In this document: positions 32,637 to 39,469 of the stretch, one piece after another
Numbering within the stretch: the first letter of the stretch is position 1
How the letters are laid out: each line of letters starts with the position of its first letter
From: Spirochaetota bacterium
GTDB taxonomy: Bacteria; Spirochaetota; Spirochaetia; Treponematales; UBA12059
DNA length: 55,888 nt
Reading direction: 5' to 3'
NCBI GenBank assembly: GCA_026398615.1
Contig: JAPLSN010000004.1
Location: 1 to 55,888, forward strand
Program-made: the position numbers and the translations under genes
The notes under the pieces: model-generated
Database searches by the model: none
Told to the model about the DNA's origin: nothing
What the model saw: the letters and a program-made list of their open reading frames with translations, nothing else

Positions 32637-33986
32637 ATGCGCGACGACATCGAATACGTCAGGGCGCCCGACGGGGCCCTGACCGGGGGCGTTCCCACGG
32701 GAAGCCCGGACGGGCAGGCGCCGAGGGCGCGGCTCATCGGACCGGTGCTGGCGACCTTTCTGGTGGCCATGGTATTCGCGAATATCGGTGGGATGATGTT
32801 CTACCCCATCCTACCCCTCTACCTGAGGGAGCTCCACGCCGGGGTCGAGGACATCGGGCTCTTCTTCACCCTTTCCATGATCGCGCCGCTGGCCATGCAG
32901 ATCGCCGGCGGCTGGGCGAGCGACCGCATCGGCCGACTCCGCGCGGTGGCCTTCGGCTCGGTGGCCGGGGCCGTCAGCTGGGTCGGCGTCCTCGTCGCGC
33001 CCACCTGGCCCTGGCTCCTGGCCAGCGAGTCGGTCGGCGCCATCGCGGGAGCCTTCGTGGCCCCGAGCTTCGACGCCTTCATCGCCGAGCAGTCCGACGA
33101 GCGGAACCGCGCCCGCGTCTACGGCGTCGCCCAGACGATCTTCCAAGTCGTCTCGGTGGTGGGACCGCTCGCCGGCGGCCTCGCGGCCAGGCACCTGGGC
33201 TGGAAGCCGCTTATCGCCATCGCGGCGGCGCTCTACTTCGTCGCCACCGCCATCCGCCTGTCGCTGGCCCGCCGCCATCCCCCGGCCGCCGCGCAGCCGG
33301 GGTCGCTCTCGTTCGCGGACTTCTCCCGTTCCTTCGGCGCGATGGTCGCCCTCGCAGTCTCGGGCGGCGTCATCACCTGGCTCATCATGTCCGACGGCGT
33401 GCGGGACATCGCCATGGGGCTCTCGGGCAACCTGTTGCCCATCTTCCTCCGCGACGAGCGCGGCATCGACGTGGCCGCGATCGGTTTCCTGAACGCGCTC
33501 TTCGGCGGCGCGAGCATGCTCGTGATGATCCCGGCGGGACACTTCGCCGACCGGTTCGGCGAGCGTTATGCGATCGCGATCGGCTATCTCACGGCGTTCG
33601 CCTCGTTCGCCCTCATGCTGGTCGTACCGTCGCCCCTGGCGGCGGGGATCAGCTTCGTGGTCTTCGGCCTCGCGGTCGGCATGCTCCAGCCCGCGTACCA
33701 GAGCCTCATCTCCAAGGCGGTCCCCGAGAATCTCCGCGGCATCGCGTTTGGCTTCCTCTCGACCTCCAACGGCTTCATCTCCCTGCCGGCGCCGTGGATC
33801 GGCGGCATGCTCTGGAAGGGCGTCGCCCCCGTCGCGCCGTTCTGGATCACCGCCGCCGCGATGCTCCTGGTCGTGCCGCCCGTGCTCCTGAAGTTCCGGC
33901 TGGCCCCGCCCGCGCCGGCAGTGGCCGCCGCGGTTCCCGACGGCGCCGCGACGGGAGACCGGGAGCCCGCCGGGCCCTCCGCATGA
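32637..33986 (+). CDS. MFS transporter, drug-efflux type
   Basis: 449 residues, 12 predicted membrane helices after a 35-residue hydrophilic N-terminus. The loop between helices 2 and 3 has GWASDRIGRLRAVAFG, the MFS motif A (G-x-x-x-D-R-x-G-R-R/L), repeated as GHFADRFGERYAI in the second half. The C-terminus is an Ala/Pro-rich tail. The large periplasmic loop-free layout and the N-terminal FYPILPLYLREL suggest an efflux role. It has its own promoter, 58 bases after the PAP2 gene. Substrate unknown. Confidence 0.8.
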   Translation: MRDDIEYVRAPDGALTGGVPTGSPDGQAPRARLIGPVLATFLVAMVFANIGGMMFYPILPLYLRELHAGVEDIGLFFTLSMIAPLAMQIAGGWASDRIGRLRAVAFGSVAGAVSWVGVLVAPTWPWLLASESVGAIAGAFVAPSFDAFIAEQSDERNRARVYGVAQTIFQVVSVVGPLAGGLAARHLGWKPLIAIAAALYFVATAIRLSLARRHPPAAAQPGSLSFADFSRSFGAMVALAVSGGVITWLIMSDGVRDIAMGLSGNLLPIFLRDERGIDVAAIGFLNALFGGASMLVMIPAGHFADRFGERYAIAIGYLTAFASFALMLVVPSPLAAGISFVVFGLAVGMLQPAYQSLISKAVPENLRGIAFGFLSTSNGFISLPAPWIGGMLWKGVAPVAPFWITAAAMLLVVPPVLLKFRLAPPAPAVAAAVPDGAATGDREPAGPSA

Positions 33987-34031
33987 AACCGGTCTCGTCG
34001 CGGCACCGTGCCGCCGCGCGCATTCCCGCGA

Positions 34032-34061
34032 TTGACAGCCGGGAACCGGCGGCACTAGGCT
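34032..34061 (+). promoter_or_regulatory. Promoter of the ridA gene
   Basis: Consensus TTGACA (34032-34037), 18-bp spacer, TAGGCT (34056-34061). The leader of about 37 nt carries GGAGGAG. Confidence 0.55.
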
Positions 34062-34104
34062 GATCGAAACCAGCCGGGCCGTGGGGTCCTGGAGGAGTCA
34101 CGAC

Positions 34105-34485
34105 ATGCCAAGGAAAGCCTACAGCGCGCCCGGAGCCGTCGCGGTCGGGCCGTATTCGCACGCGGTCGAATCAGGGGACCTGATATTCCTGTCGGGGCAG
34201 ACGCCCCTGGATCCCCGCACGGGGAAACTCGTGGAAGGCGATGCAGCCGACCAGACGGATCAATGCCTCGAGAACCTTTTCCGGGTGTTGGGAGCCGCGG
34301 GCCTCACACCCGACGACGTGGGAAAAGTGAACGTGTTCCTGACCGACATGGGCGACTTCGCGGCGATGAACGCGGTTTACGCGGAAAAGTTTTCTTCGCC
34401 CTATCCCGCCCGCACGACCATCGGGGTGACATCGCTGCCGCTGTGCGCCAGGGTTGAAATCGAGATGATCGCCCGGAGGAAATGA
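34105..34485 (+). CDS. ridA: RidA family enamine/imine deaminase
   Basis: 126 residues, the usual RidA length. It has SGQTPLDPRTGKL near the start, the catalytic R103 in YPARTTIGV and the closing CARVEIEMIA with E118/E120. RidA trimers hydrolyse reactive 2-aminoacrylate and related imines made by PLP enzymes. GGAGGAG lies 9 nt before the ATG at 34105; an ATG-less extension upstream is not supported. It stands alone and is convergent with the ABC-2 exporter. Confidence 0.9.
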   Translation: MPRKAYSAPGAVAVGPYSHAVESGDLIFLSGQTPLDPRTGKLVEGDAADQTDQCLENLFRVLGAAGLTPDDVGKVNVFLTDMGDFAAMNAVYAEKFSSPYPARTTIGVTSLPLCARVEIEMIARRK

Positions 34486-34540
34486 CGGGCACGGCCGGCG
34501 CGAACAGGGAACCGGATCGCGTCAGATCCATCGCCTGGCT

Positions 34541-35326
34541 CTATTGGTGATTGTCGGCTCCGTTCAGATACGCGCCGCACGCGAATAATCCCGAAACGAA
34601 AAAGACCCCCGCGATCGCATAGCTGACAGGTCCGACATCCGGCGAACCCGGTCCGCCCACGCCCGCATGGACGAACAGCATCGACCAGGGGATGAACCTT
34701 CCCCAGAGGGTATGGCCGAACAATTGACCGAAAAAAAGCGTCGTGATCATCGAATAGGCGATCGGGGCGATGTATCCCTTTCCGACCATGGCTATCAGCG
34801 CAACGAAGGGACCCGCTGCAAGGATCAGCAGGACCGAGAGCGTCACGTTCATCATGGTTCCGTTCAGGAGAACGATATCCCAACCGGGAATGCTCACGAG
34901 ATGGCCGACGACCATGCACTCCCAAAAGACAAGGAAGCAGATGACGCAGAAGAGCATGCTGGATACCAGGTACTTGGCGATCACCACCAGGGGACGCCGT
35001 ACCGGCAGTGTCAGCAGGTTTTTGGCGGTGCCTTCGGCGTATTCGCGGCCGAAGATGTAGGCGATGATGACGGCATGCAGTATCGCACCGGCGACGAACA
35101 AGACCTGCGTAATATAAAAGAGGAAAGGCCAATCGGCGCTTCCCCCGGTCATCTGCGCTTTCATGGCGATCAAACCCAGTTTTTTCGCGCCCTCCGGATC
35201 CTTCAGGATGAGCATGAGAAAGCCGACCGCAAGCGGAGCCATGCTGAAGGCGAGCCAGGAAAACCAAGGCACCATGCTTCGTTTGAGTTTCAGGCTTTCG
35301 GTCTTGATCAATTCCAGCCACATCAT
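34541..35326 (-). CDS. ABC-2-type exporter permease
   Basis: 261 residues with six membrane helices. The start ELIKTESLKLKRSMVPWFSW and the cytoplasmic loop YIFGREYAEGTAKNLLTLPV are the coupling elements of bacitracin/lantibiotic-type (BcrB/NatB) permeases. It overlaps the ATPase gene by 4 nt (ATGA). The pair would export or detoxify a small molecule or peptide; the cargo is unknown. Confidence 0.8.
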   Translation of the reverse strand: MMWLELIKTESLKLKRSMVPWFSWLAFSMAPLAVGFLMLILKDPEGAKKLGLIAMKAQMTGGSADWPFLFYITQVLFVAGAILHAVIIAYIFGREYAEGTAKNLLTLPVRRPLVVIAKYLVSSMLFCVICFLVFWECMVVGHLVSIPGWDIVLLNGTMMNVTLSVLLILAAGPFVALIAMVGKGYIAPIAYSMITTLFFGQLFGHTLWGRFIPWSMLFVHAGVGGPGSPDVGPVSYAIAGVFFVSGLFACGAYLNGADNHQ

Positions 35327-36300
35327 GCATCGCCTCCGGTCAATCTCAGGAACAGGCTTTCCAGATTCTCTTCCTCGACTCCGATGCGATAGAGGGCTAT
35401 CCCCGCCCCGACGATGCCTTTTGAAATGGCTGCCGCGAACGCCTTCACCGAATCCGGCTCGGCGTGGGCTGCCGCCGTCCTCACGGATACATGAACTCGG
35501 CCGGTTCCCCCGGGCGTGACCGTGGGAGAGACCACGTCTACCGCCAACGACGGATCCAGCGCCCGGATTATCGACGCTGCCCTTTCCGGGTCTCCGGTTT
35601 CAAGTTCGATACGACGGCTTGTCAGGGCGGACATGGAATGGGAACCGAATTCCGCGATCATCCTGCCCCGGTGGATAATGCCGATCCTGTCGGCAAGCTG
35701 GGCAACCTCGCCAAGGATATGGCTGGATACGAAAATGGTCGTCTTCCGTTCGTCGGCCATCTTTCGCAGCAGCATCCGTATTTCGGCGATACCGGCCGGA
35801 TCAAGACCGTTGGCAGGTTCGTCCAGGACCAGGAGTTCCGGCGAATGGAGTATCGCCCGGGCGAGCGCCAGCCGCTGCTTGTTCCCCAGTGAGAGTTTTC
35901 CATAACATCGATCCGCGCATTCCCCGAGGTTCAACGCCTTGATCGATGATTCTATCGCCGGACGGGGCGTGCCGGTCAGCCGACATTGCATGTCCAGGTT
36001 TTCCCGCACGGTCAGATTGGGGTAGGCGGTGGCGGATTCCACGAGGGATCCGGTGCGCCTGAGTATCTCGGTTCGATGGTCCTGAGCATCCAGTCCGAAA
36101 ATCGCGATTCGCCCCCGGCTGGGGCGGGTAAGTGCGAGCATCATCCTGATTGTGGAGGTCTTGCCCGCGCCGTTGCGCCCCAGGAACCCGTAGATTTCAC
36201 CGCGGCGAATCTCAAGGTCCAGTCCATCGACCGCGCGGACATCTTTGTAGAATTTCGCCAGAGATTCCAGCCGTACGGCAACTTCCTGCCCCGTGCCCAT
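35323..36300 (-). CDS. ABC exporter ATP-binding protein
   Basis: 325 residues. Walker A GRNGAGKTST (41-50), signature LSLGNKQ (136-142; a G-N variant of LSGGQ), Walker B LLVLDEP (156-162), and the H-loop FVSSHIL. The C-terminal 90 residues form the extra domain seen in BcrA/CcmA-like ATPases. AAGGAG lies before the ATG. It works with the permease that follows; no regulatory gene is next to the pair. Confidence 0.85.
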   Translation of the reverse strand: MGTGQEVAVRLESLAKFYKDVRAVDGLDLEIRRGEIYGFLGRNGAGKTSTIRMMLALTRPSRGRIAIFGLDAQDHRTEILRRTGSLVESATAYPNLTVRENLDMQCRLTGTPRPAIESSIKALNLGECADRCYGKLSLGNKQRLALARAILHSPELLVLDEPANGLDPAGIAEIRMLLRKMADERKTTIFVSSHILGEVAQLADRIGIIHRGRMIAEFGSHSMSALTSRRIELETGDPERAASIIRALDPSLAVDVVSPTVTPGGTGRVHVSVRTAAAHAEPDSVKAFAAAISKGIVGAGIALYRIGVEEENLESLFLRLTGGDA

Positions 36301-36795
36301 GTATACGCTCCTTCCATCCGCCGGCGTCGAGCGTCGCGGAAATCACCGTGTGCATCTGCATCGTCGTGACGCCCTGTTCCGGGCCGGCTTCACCACCCCG
36401 CCGTCCATGATACCATGACGGCCATGGACGGCAAGGGTCGGCGTTCTTCCCGGGAAGCTGCTTCCCAGCAGGCAGTCATAAACCAGACTGCCCGTTTCCC
36501 CGGAGCCGGGAATGCACGTGCAACCGGGGAGCCGGGGCTTCCCGTCACCGTGGGCTTCATCGACCCCGGCAAACGGGCATCCCACCCGGCGGCCGACTCC
36601 GGGGGTGGCCACGGGATCCCATGGATGGGCGTATACTCCACCCATATGTTCATCATACTCCAGTATACTGCGGCTCATCTTCACCGGGTATTCATCCTCC
36701 CTGACCGCCGGAATGGCCGATGGTGGAATCCGTTCCCCTGCCTGGGTTGATGCCCACGGCGATGAGATCGATACCCGTGCGAAAAGGAGACAAGC
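36301..36795. other. Intergenic region with TATACT/ATACTCCA repeats
   Basis: 495 bases between divergent genes. Short frames on both strands lack ribosome-binding sites and gene-like composition. From 36631 to 36669 there are two GTATACT elements (36631 and 36663) and two ATACTCCA octamers (36633-36640 and 36655-36662, 22 bp apart), which could be a regulator site or tandem -10 boxes for the C10 peptidase gene. AAAAGGAG for that gene lies at 36781-36788. Confidence 0.35.
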
Positions 36796-37557
36796 ATGCT
36801 GAAACGGATATCCGCGGCCGCGTTCGCGGTCCTGGCCGTCTTCGCCTGGTCCGCCCCCCGGGGTCGCCTCGGACCCCTCGTATCCACCCAATGGAAACAA
36901 CGCGACGCCTATGCGGCGTTCACCCCCCTCAACCCGGAAACCGGCGAGCACGAGCGCCTGGGCTGCTGGTCGGTCGCCTTCGCCCAGATACTTTTCCTCC
37001 ACAAGCTGGAACCGCGGGGCTCCCAAGCCTATTCGGGTGAATATTACGCGGTCAAAGCCGATTTCGACGCCCCGGATGTCGATCTCTCGCTGGTGGCGCC
37101 CCGGCTCGAAGCCGGCACTCCGGGGGCGCGTAAACTGGAAACGGCCCGCTACCTCTGGTACGCCGCCCTGGCCACGGGCAAGGACTTCGGCACGGGCGGG
37201 TATCTGGGGAACAGCGACCTGCGGCGGGAGCGGATAGAAACGCACTATGGCGTCGGGACGAGGCGGCTCCGCACGCTCGACAGTTCGAAGGCGGAGATCG
37301 AGGCTTTCATCCGTTCCGAACTGGAGTCCGGCCGCCCCCTCCTCCTCTACGTCGAAGGCAGCCAGGCCGGTGAGGAAGGTTCCGGCCACGCCCTGGTGAT
37401 AGACGGGATCGAGGGTTCGGGCGAGTCCCTGTCCCTCCACCTCAACTTCGGCTGGGAGGGGGTCTCGGACGGCTGGTACGCATTCTGGAAACCCATCGTC
37501 TCCGCCTACGGAACCTTCGACTCACCGGACCGCTGGGTCTTGGCGATCCGGCCTTGA
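36796..37557 (+). CDS. C10 family (streptopain-like) cysteine peptidase
   Basis: 253 residues, short for the family. A signal peptide (1-20) is followed directly by the mature-enzyme text: LVSTQWKQRDAYAAFTPLNP, RLGCWSVAFAQILFLHKL with catalytic C57, GSGHALVIDG with H198, and LHLNFGWEG (N217, W220) followed by SDGWYAF. These are the three blocks of streptopain (GCVATAMAQ, GHAFVIDGY, INWGWGG). The propeptide seen in streptopain is absent. AAAAGGAG precedes the ATG. It would be an exported protease, and is the last chromosomal gene before the prophage edge. Confidence 0.75.
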   Translation: MLKRISAAAFAVLAVFAWSAPRGRLGPLVSTQWKQRDAYAAFTPLNPETGEHERLGCWSVAFAQILFLHKLEPRGSQAYSGEYYAVKADFDAPDVDLSLVAPRLEAGTPGARKLETARYLWYAALATGKDFGTGGYLGNSDLRRERIETHYGVGTRRLRTLDSSKAEIEAFIRSELESGRPLLLYVEGSQAGEEGSGHALVIDGIEGSGESLSLHLNFGWEGVSDGWYAFWKPIVSAYGTFDSPDRWVLAIRP

Positions 37558-37724
37558 TCGATCGCTGACACCTGTGGGAGACAGTGGACGCGCCGCAGGG
37601 TCCGGGCCGGGAGCGTGGACAATTGCACGGTCACGATGAACCCCGGGGGACTTCTGCAAACCGGCGACGTCAGCCAGGGAATCGCTGCCGTCGCCGTCCA
37701 ATTTCCCGCGCCGTCCAAGGATGT

Positions 37725-37853
37725 TAGGGGAGTCGCCTTGCGGCCTCGAACTTCGTGTTCTCGGCCTTCAGGCCGCCTCCACTCGCTTCCGCGCCCATCC
37801 ATGGGCGCTCTTCCTCGCATTCGCTCGGCGCTCGTTCCGGTTCGACTCCCCTA
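37725..37853. repeat. Long-range inverted repeat at the prophage edge
   Basis: TAGGGGAGTCG (37725-37735) is the exact reverse complement of CGACTCCCCTA (37843-37853). The right arm sits in GGTTCGACTCCCC, which looks like a tRNA T-arm but cannot fold into an intact tRNA with what surrounds it. Confidence 0.6.
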
Positions 37854-37912
37854 GGGGCTTATTAAAAAAGCCGGCCCGGGCTGATGCCCGAGCCAGCTTT
37901 TAGCCCCTAGGG
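37849..37912. terminator. Bidirectional terminator inside an 11-bp inverted repeat
   Basis: CCCTAGGGGCT (37849-37859) and AGCCCCTAGGG (37902-37912) enclose a hairpin at 37864-37901: A-run, GGCCCGGGC, TGAT loop, GCCCGAGCC, T-run. It can stop transcription from both sides, which suits the meeting point of the C10 gene (plus) and the prophage lysis genes (minus). Confidence 0.7.
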
Positions 37913-38041
37913 CCATCCCAGCCGTCATTTCTGACCGTAATGCCGCTATGCTCGTTGGTTTTAACCATTTCCGGTTTCCATAACTACCAAAACCGCGCCG
38001 GAATACTGATCGCGAAACACGCCAAAACAGCCACCGGGAAT

Positions 38042-38473
38042 TTATTGAACGAGCGCATAAACGGTGATGGCTACAGCGGCCGCCGTCGCCCCCCGCCATA
38101 TCCAGAGCTCAAGGCCCTGCCGCCTGGTCTGCACCAGGAGCACCGCTTCCGAGGCCAGTAGCGAGTCGATCGAGCTCGTCGCGGAGCTGATCGAGGATGC
38201 GAGCGACCGCTCGGATGCGTCCTGGTAGATCCCCGCCCGCGCCAGCGATTCGTCGAGCCTCGCCAAGAGCGTCTCGAGCTCGTCCGCTATCTGCCCGAGC
38301 GCGCTCGAGGCTCCCGAGAGCGTCCCGGAGGGATCGCTCGGAAGCGGCAAGCTGGATGCCGGGGCTACCTGGGGCGATGCGATCGGCGACGAGGGCGCCG
38401 CCTGCGCCGAGAGCAAGGCCGAGGAGAAAAACCAGCACAGTGCGCCCAAAATTGCCCATCGGTGCCCTCTCAC
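38042..38473 (-). CDS. Spanin-like phage lysis protein, outer frame
   Basis: 143 residues from a GTG overlapping the holin stop (GTGA). An N-terminal hydrophobic stretch (7-26, WAILGALCWFFSSALLSAQA) is followed by a Ser/Pro-rich part, a coiled-coil segment (about 58-115, LGQIADELETLLARLDESLA) and a C-terminal membrane helix (about 124-142). N-terminal export signal plus C-terminal membrane helix is the layout of a unimolecular spanin, which fuses inner and outer membranes at lysis, although a proper lipobox is not evident (LGALC only). A second plausible protein is encoded in another frame over most of this length, and only that one has a good Shine-Dalgarno, so it is unclear which is real or whether both are. 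Confidence 0.5.
   Translation of the reverse strand: MRGHRWAILGALCWFFSSALLSAQAAPSSPIASPQVAPASSLPLPSDPSGTLSGASSALGQIADELETLLARLDESLARAGIYQDASERSLASSISSATSSIDSLLASEAVLLVQTRRQGLELWIWRGATAAAVAITVYALVQ
38109..38459 (-). CDS. Spanin-like (Rz-type) phage lysis protein, nested frame
   Basis: 116 residues, ATG at 38459 with GAGAGGG 6 nt upstream. One N-terminal membrane helix (about 6-25, VLVFLLGLALGAGGALVA) and a long Arg/Ala/Leu coiled coil (ERSLRDALGSLERARADSGR, then ILDQLRDELDRL) match an inner-membrane i-spanin (Rz). It lies wholly within the other spanin-like frame, as Rz1 does within Rz, and starts 11 nt after the holin stop. No cysteine lipobox is present in this frame. Confidence 0.45.
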   Translation of the reverse strand: MGNFGRTVLVFLLGLALGAGGALVADRIAPGSPGIQLAASERSLRDALGSLERARADSGRARDALGEARRIAGAGGDLPGRIRAVARILDQLRDELDRLATGLGSGAPGADQAAGP

Positions 38474-38694
38474 GGTTTCGCCGTATCCAGTTCAGGGCGA
38501 TAGTGCAGCGCCCTTTGCCAGTTGTCGGCGACGTTCGCACCCGAGAAGGCGACAACCAGCATCGGGACCGCCACCACGATGGTCGGCGCGATGGCTGCGA
38601 ATGCGGCCTCCCCCACCAGTGCGGCACCGGCGTACATCCCGCAAAGCACCCCGATCCCGACGAGGAACACCGTGCCTTTTTTTAACGCCTTCAT
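38470..38694 (-). CDS. Holin-like phage membrane protein
   Basis: 74 residues. Two membrane helices (about 7-27 and 32-54) with a basic start (MKALKKG) and a hydrophilic end. Size, topology and place right after the endolysin gene (ATGA overlap) fit a class II holin, which would open the inner membrane to release or activate the endolysin. No sequence family was recognised. Confidence 0.55.
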   Translation of the reverse strand: MKALKKGTVFLVGIGVLCGMYAGAALVGEAAFAAIAPTIVVAVPMLVVAFSGANVADNWQRALHYRPELDTAKP

Positions 38695-39128
38695 ATGTCC
38701 TCCGCCATCGGGTTCGTGGTTCCCGCGTAGCCGTTGTCGGGTTCGATCTTCCTCCCGTCCGACGCCACGCGATACACTGACAGATGCAGATGCGCCCCCG
38801 AACTGCGCCCAGTGTTCCCCATGATCCCGAGGAGCTGCCCGGCCACGAGGTCCTGCCCGAGCAGGACGACGTTCTCCGATAGGTGCGCGTAGATCCACAC
38901 GCGACCGGAAGGAGACCGCACGCGGACGTGGTTGCCATAGGTTGCCGTGCGGTTGTCATCGTCCTCGATGACGGTCCCGCCCTCGATGGCATGCACGCCC
39001 CAGGTCGGCTGGACGGGCACCAGATCCACACCCTCATGCCCCCGCAGGCCAAAAACCTGGTACGATGCCGGGTTCTCCCCCCATGTCTGCGTCACGATGA
39101 ATCCCGACAGGAACGGTGATTTTTTCAT
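38691..39128 (-). CDS. Phage endolysin, M23 (LytM-type) metallopeptidase
   Basis: 145 residues, almost only the catalytic domain. Zinc ligands are visible as H and D of LRGHEGVDL and the last His of SGAHLHLSVY; YGNHVRV and YAHLSENVVL complete the LytM fold. It should cut peptide cross-links in the cell wall at lysis. No signal peptide, so it needs the holin. AAGGGA lies 8 nt before the ATG at 39128, which overlaps the stop of the previous gene (ATGA). Confidence 0.8.
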   Translation of the reverse strand: MKKSPFLSGFIVTQTWGENPASYQVFGLRGHEGVDLVPVQPTWGVHAIEGGTVIEDDDNRTATYGNHVRVRSPSGRVWIYAHLSENVVLLGQDLVAGQLLGIMGNTGRSSGAHLHLSVYRVASDGRKIEPDNGYAGTTNPMAEDI

Positions 39129-39460
39129 TGCTTTATCCCTTCTATTTGTACCGCGTCGTCCTTGAATCTTTGGTAGACCATCTGCGCCCTGCGTACTGAC
39201 TCCAATGCCCGCTCGACGTTGCCATTGCACGTCCCCATCGTGGCCTCAAGCAATGCCACCAGCGCCTCGGTCTGCGGTCCCTGCAGTGCGAGCAGGGCAT
39301 TGACCGCAGGTATGACTTGATTGATGACTTCTTCGCTTCGGGATTTTATACTAATCCGTTTCCGAAATGCCGTGGTCGCCGCGGTATACAGCGATCCTAC
39401 TATCATCGGCACAAGTGCGCCCAGAAGCAACGCGGTAAACGGTGTCATGGTGATTTCCAT
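39125..39460 (-). CDS. Phage membrane protein of the lysis region, unknown
   Basis: 111 residues. One or two membrane helices near the N-terminus (about 6-31, PFTALLLGALVPMIVGSLY) followed by a soluble helical tail. AAGGGGGTGAT precedes the ATG. It lies between the tail-fibre gene and the endolysin, so it may be a second holin component or an antiholin, but the sequence does not show this. Confidence 0.6.
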   Translation of the reverse strand: MEITMTPFTALLLGALVPMIVGSLYTAATTAFRKRISIKSRSEEVINQVIPAVNALLALQGPQTEALVALLEATMGTCNGNVERALESVRRAQMVYQRFKDDAVQIEGIKQ

Positions 39461-39469
39461 ATCACCCCC

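Larger units (their letters stand above)
37558..38041. other. Chromosome/prophage boundary region
   Basis: 484 bases without a convincing gene. It holds a far-spaced inverted repeat (37725-37853), a hairpin GCGCCCA/TGGGCGC near 37788-37805, a nested palindrome with a terminator (37849-37912), and AT-richer sequence to 38041, where the last prophage gene ends. Left of it the genes are high-GC chromosomal, right of it phage-like. Confidence 0.5.

Noticed and set aside
36415-36750. 111-codon plus-strand frame in the intergenic region before the C10 gene
   Set aside because: No ribosome-binding site, no family resemblance, and base composition unlike neighbouring genes.
37831-37860. tRNA or tmRNA 3' end (GGTTCGACTCCCC)
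   Set aside because: The T-arm stem does not pair and no acceptor or anticodon arms were found upstream.
37721-37860. Integron attC site
   Set aside because: The inverted repeat arms lack the RYYYAAC/GTTRRRY core boxes and no integrase or cassette is near.
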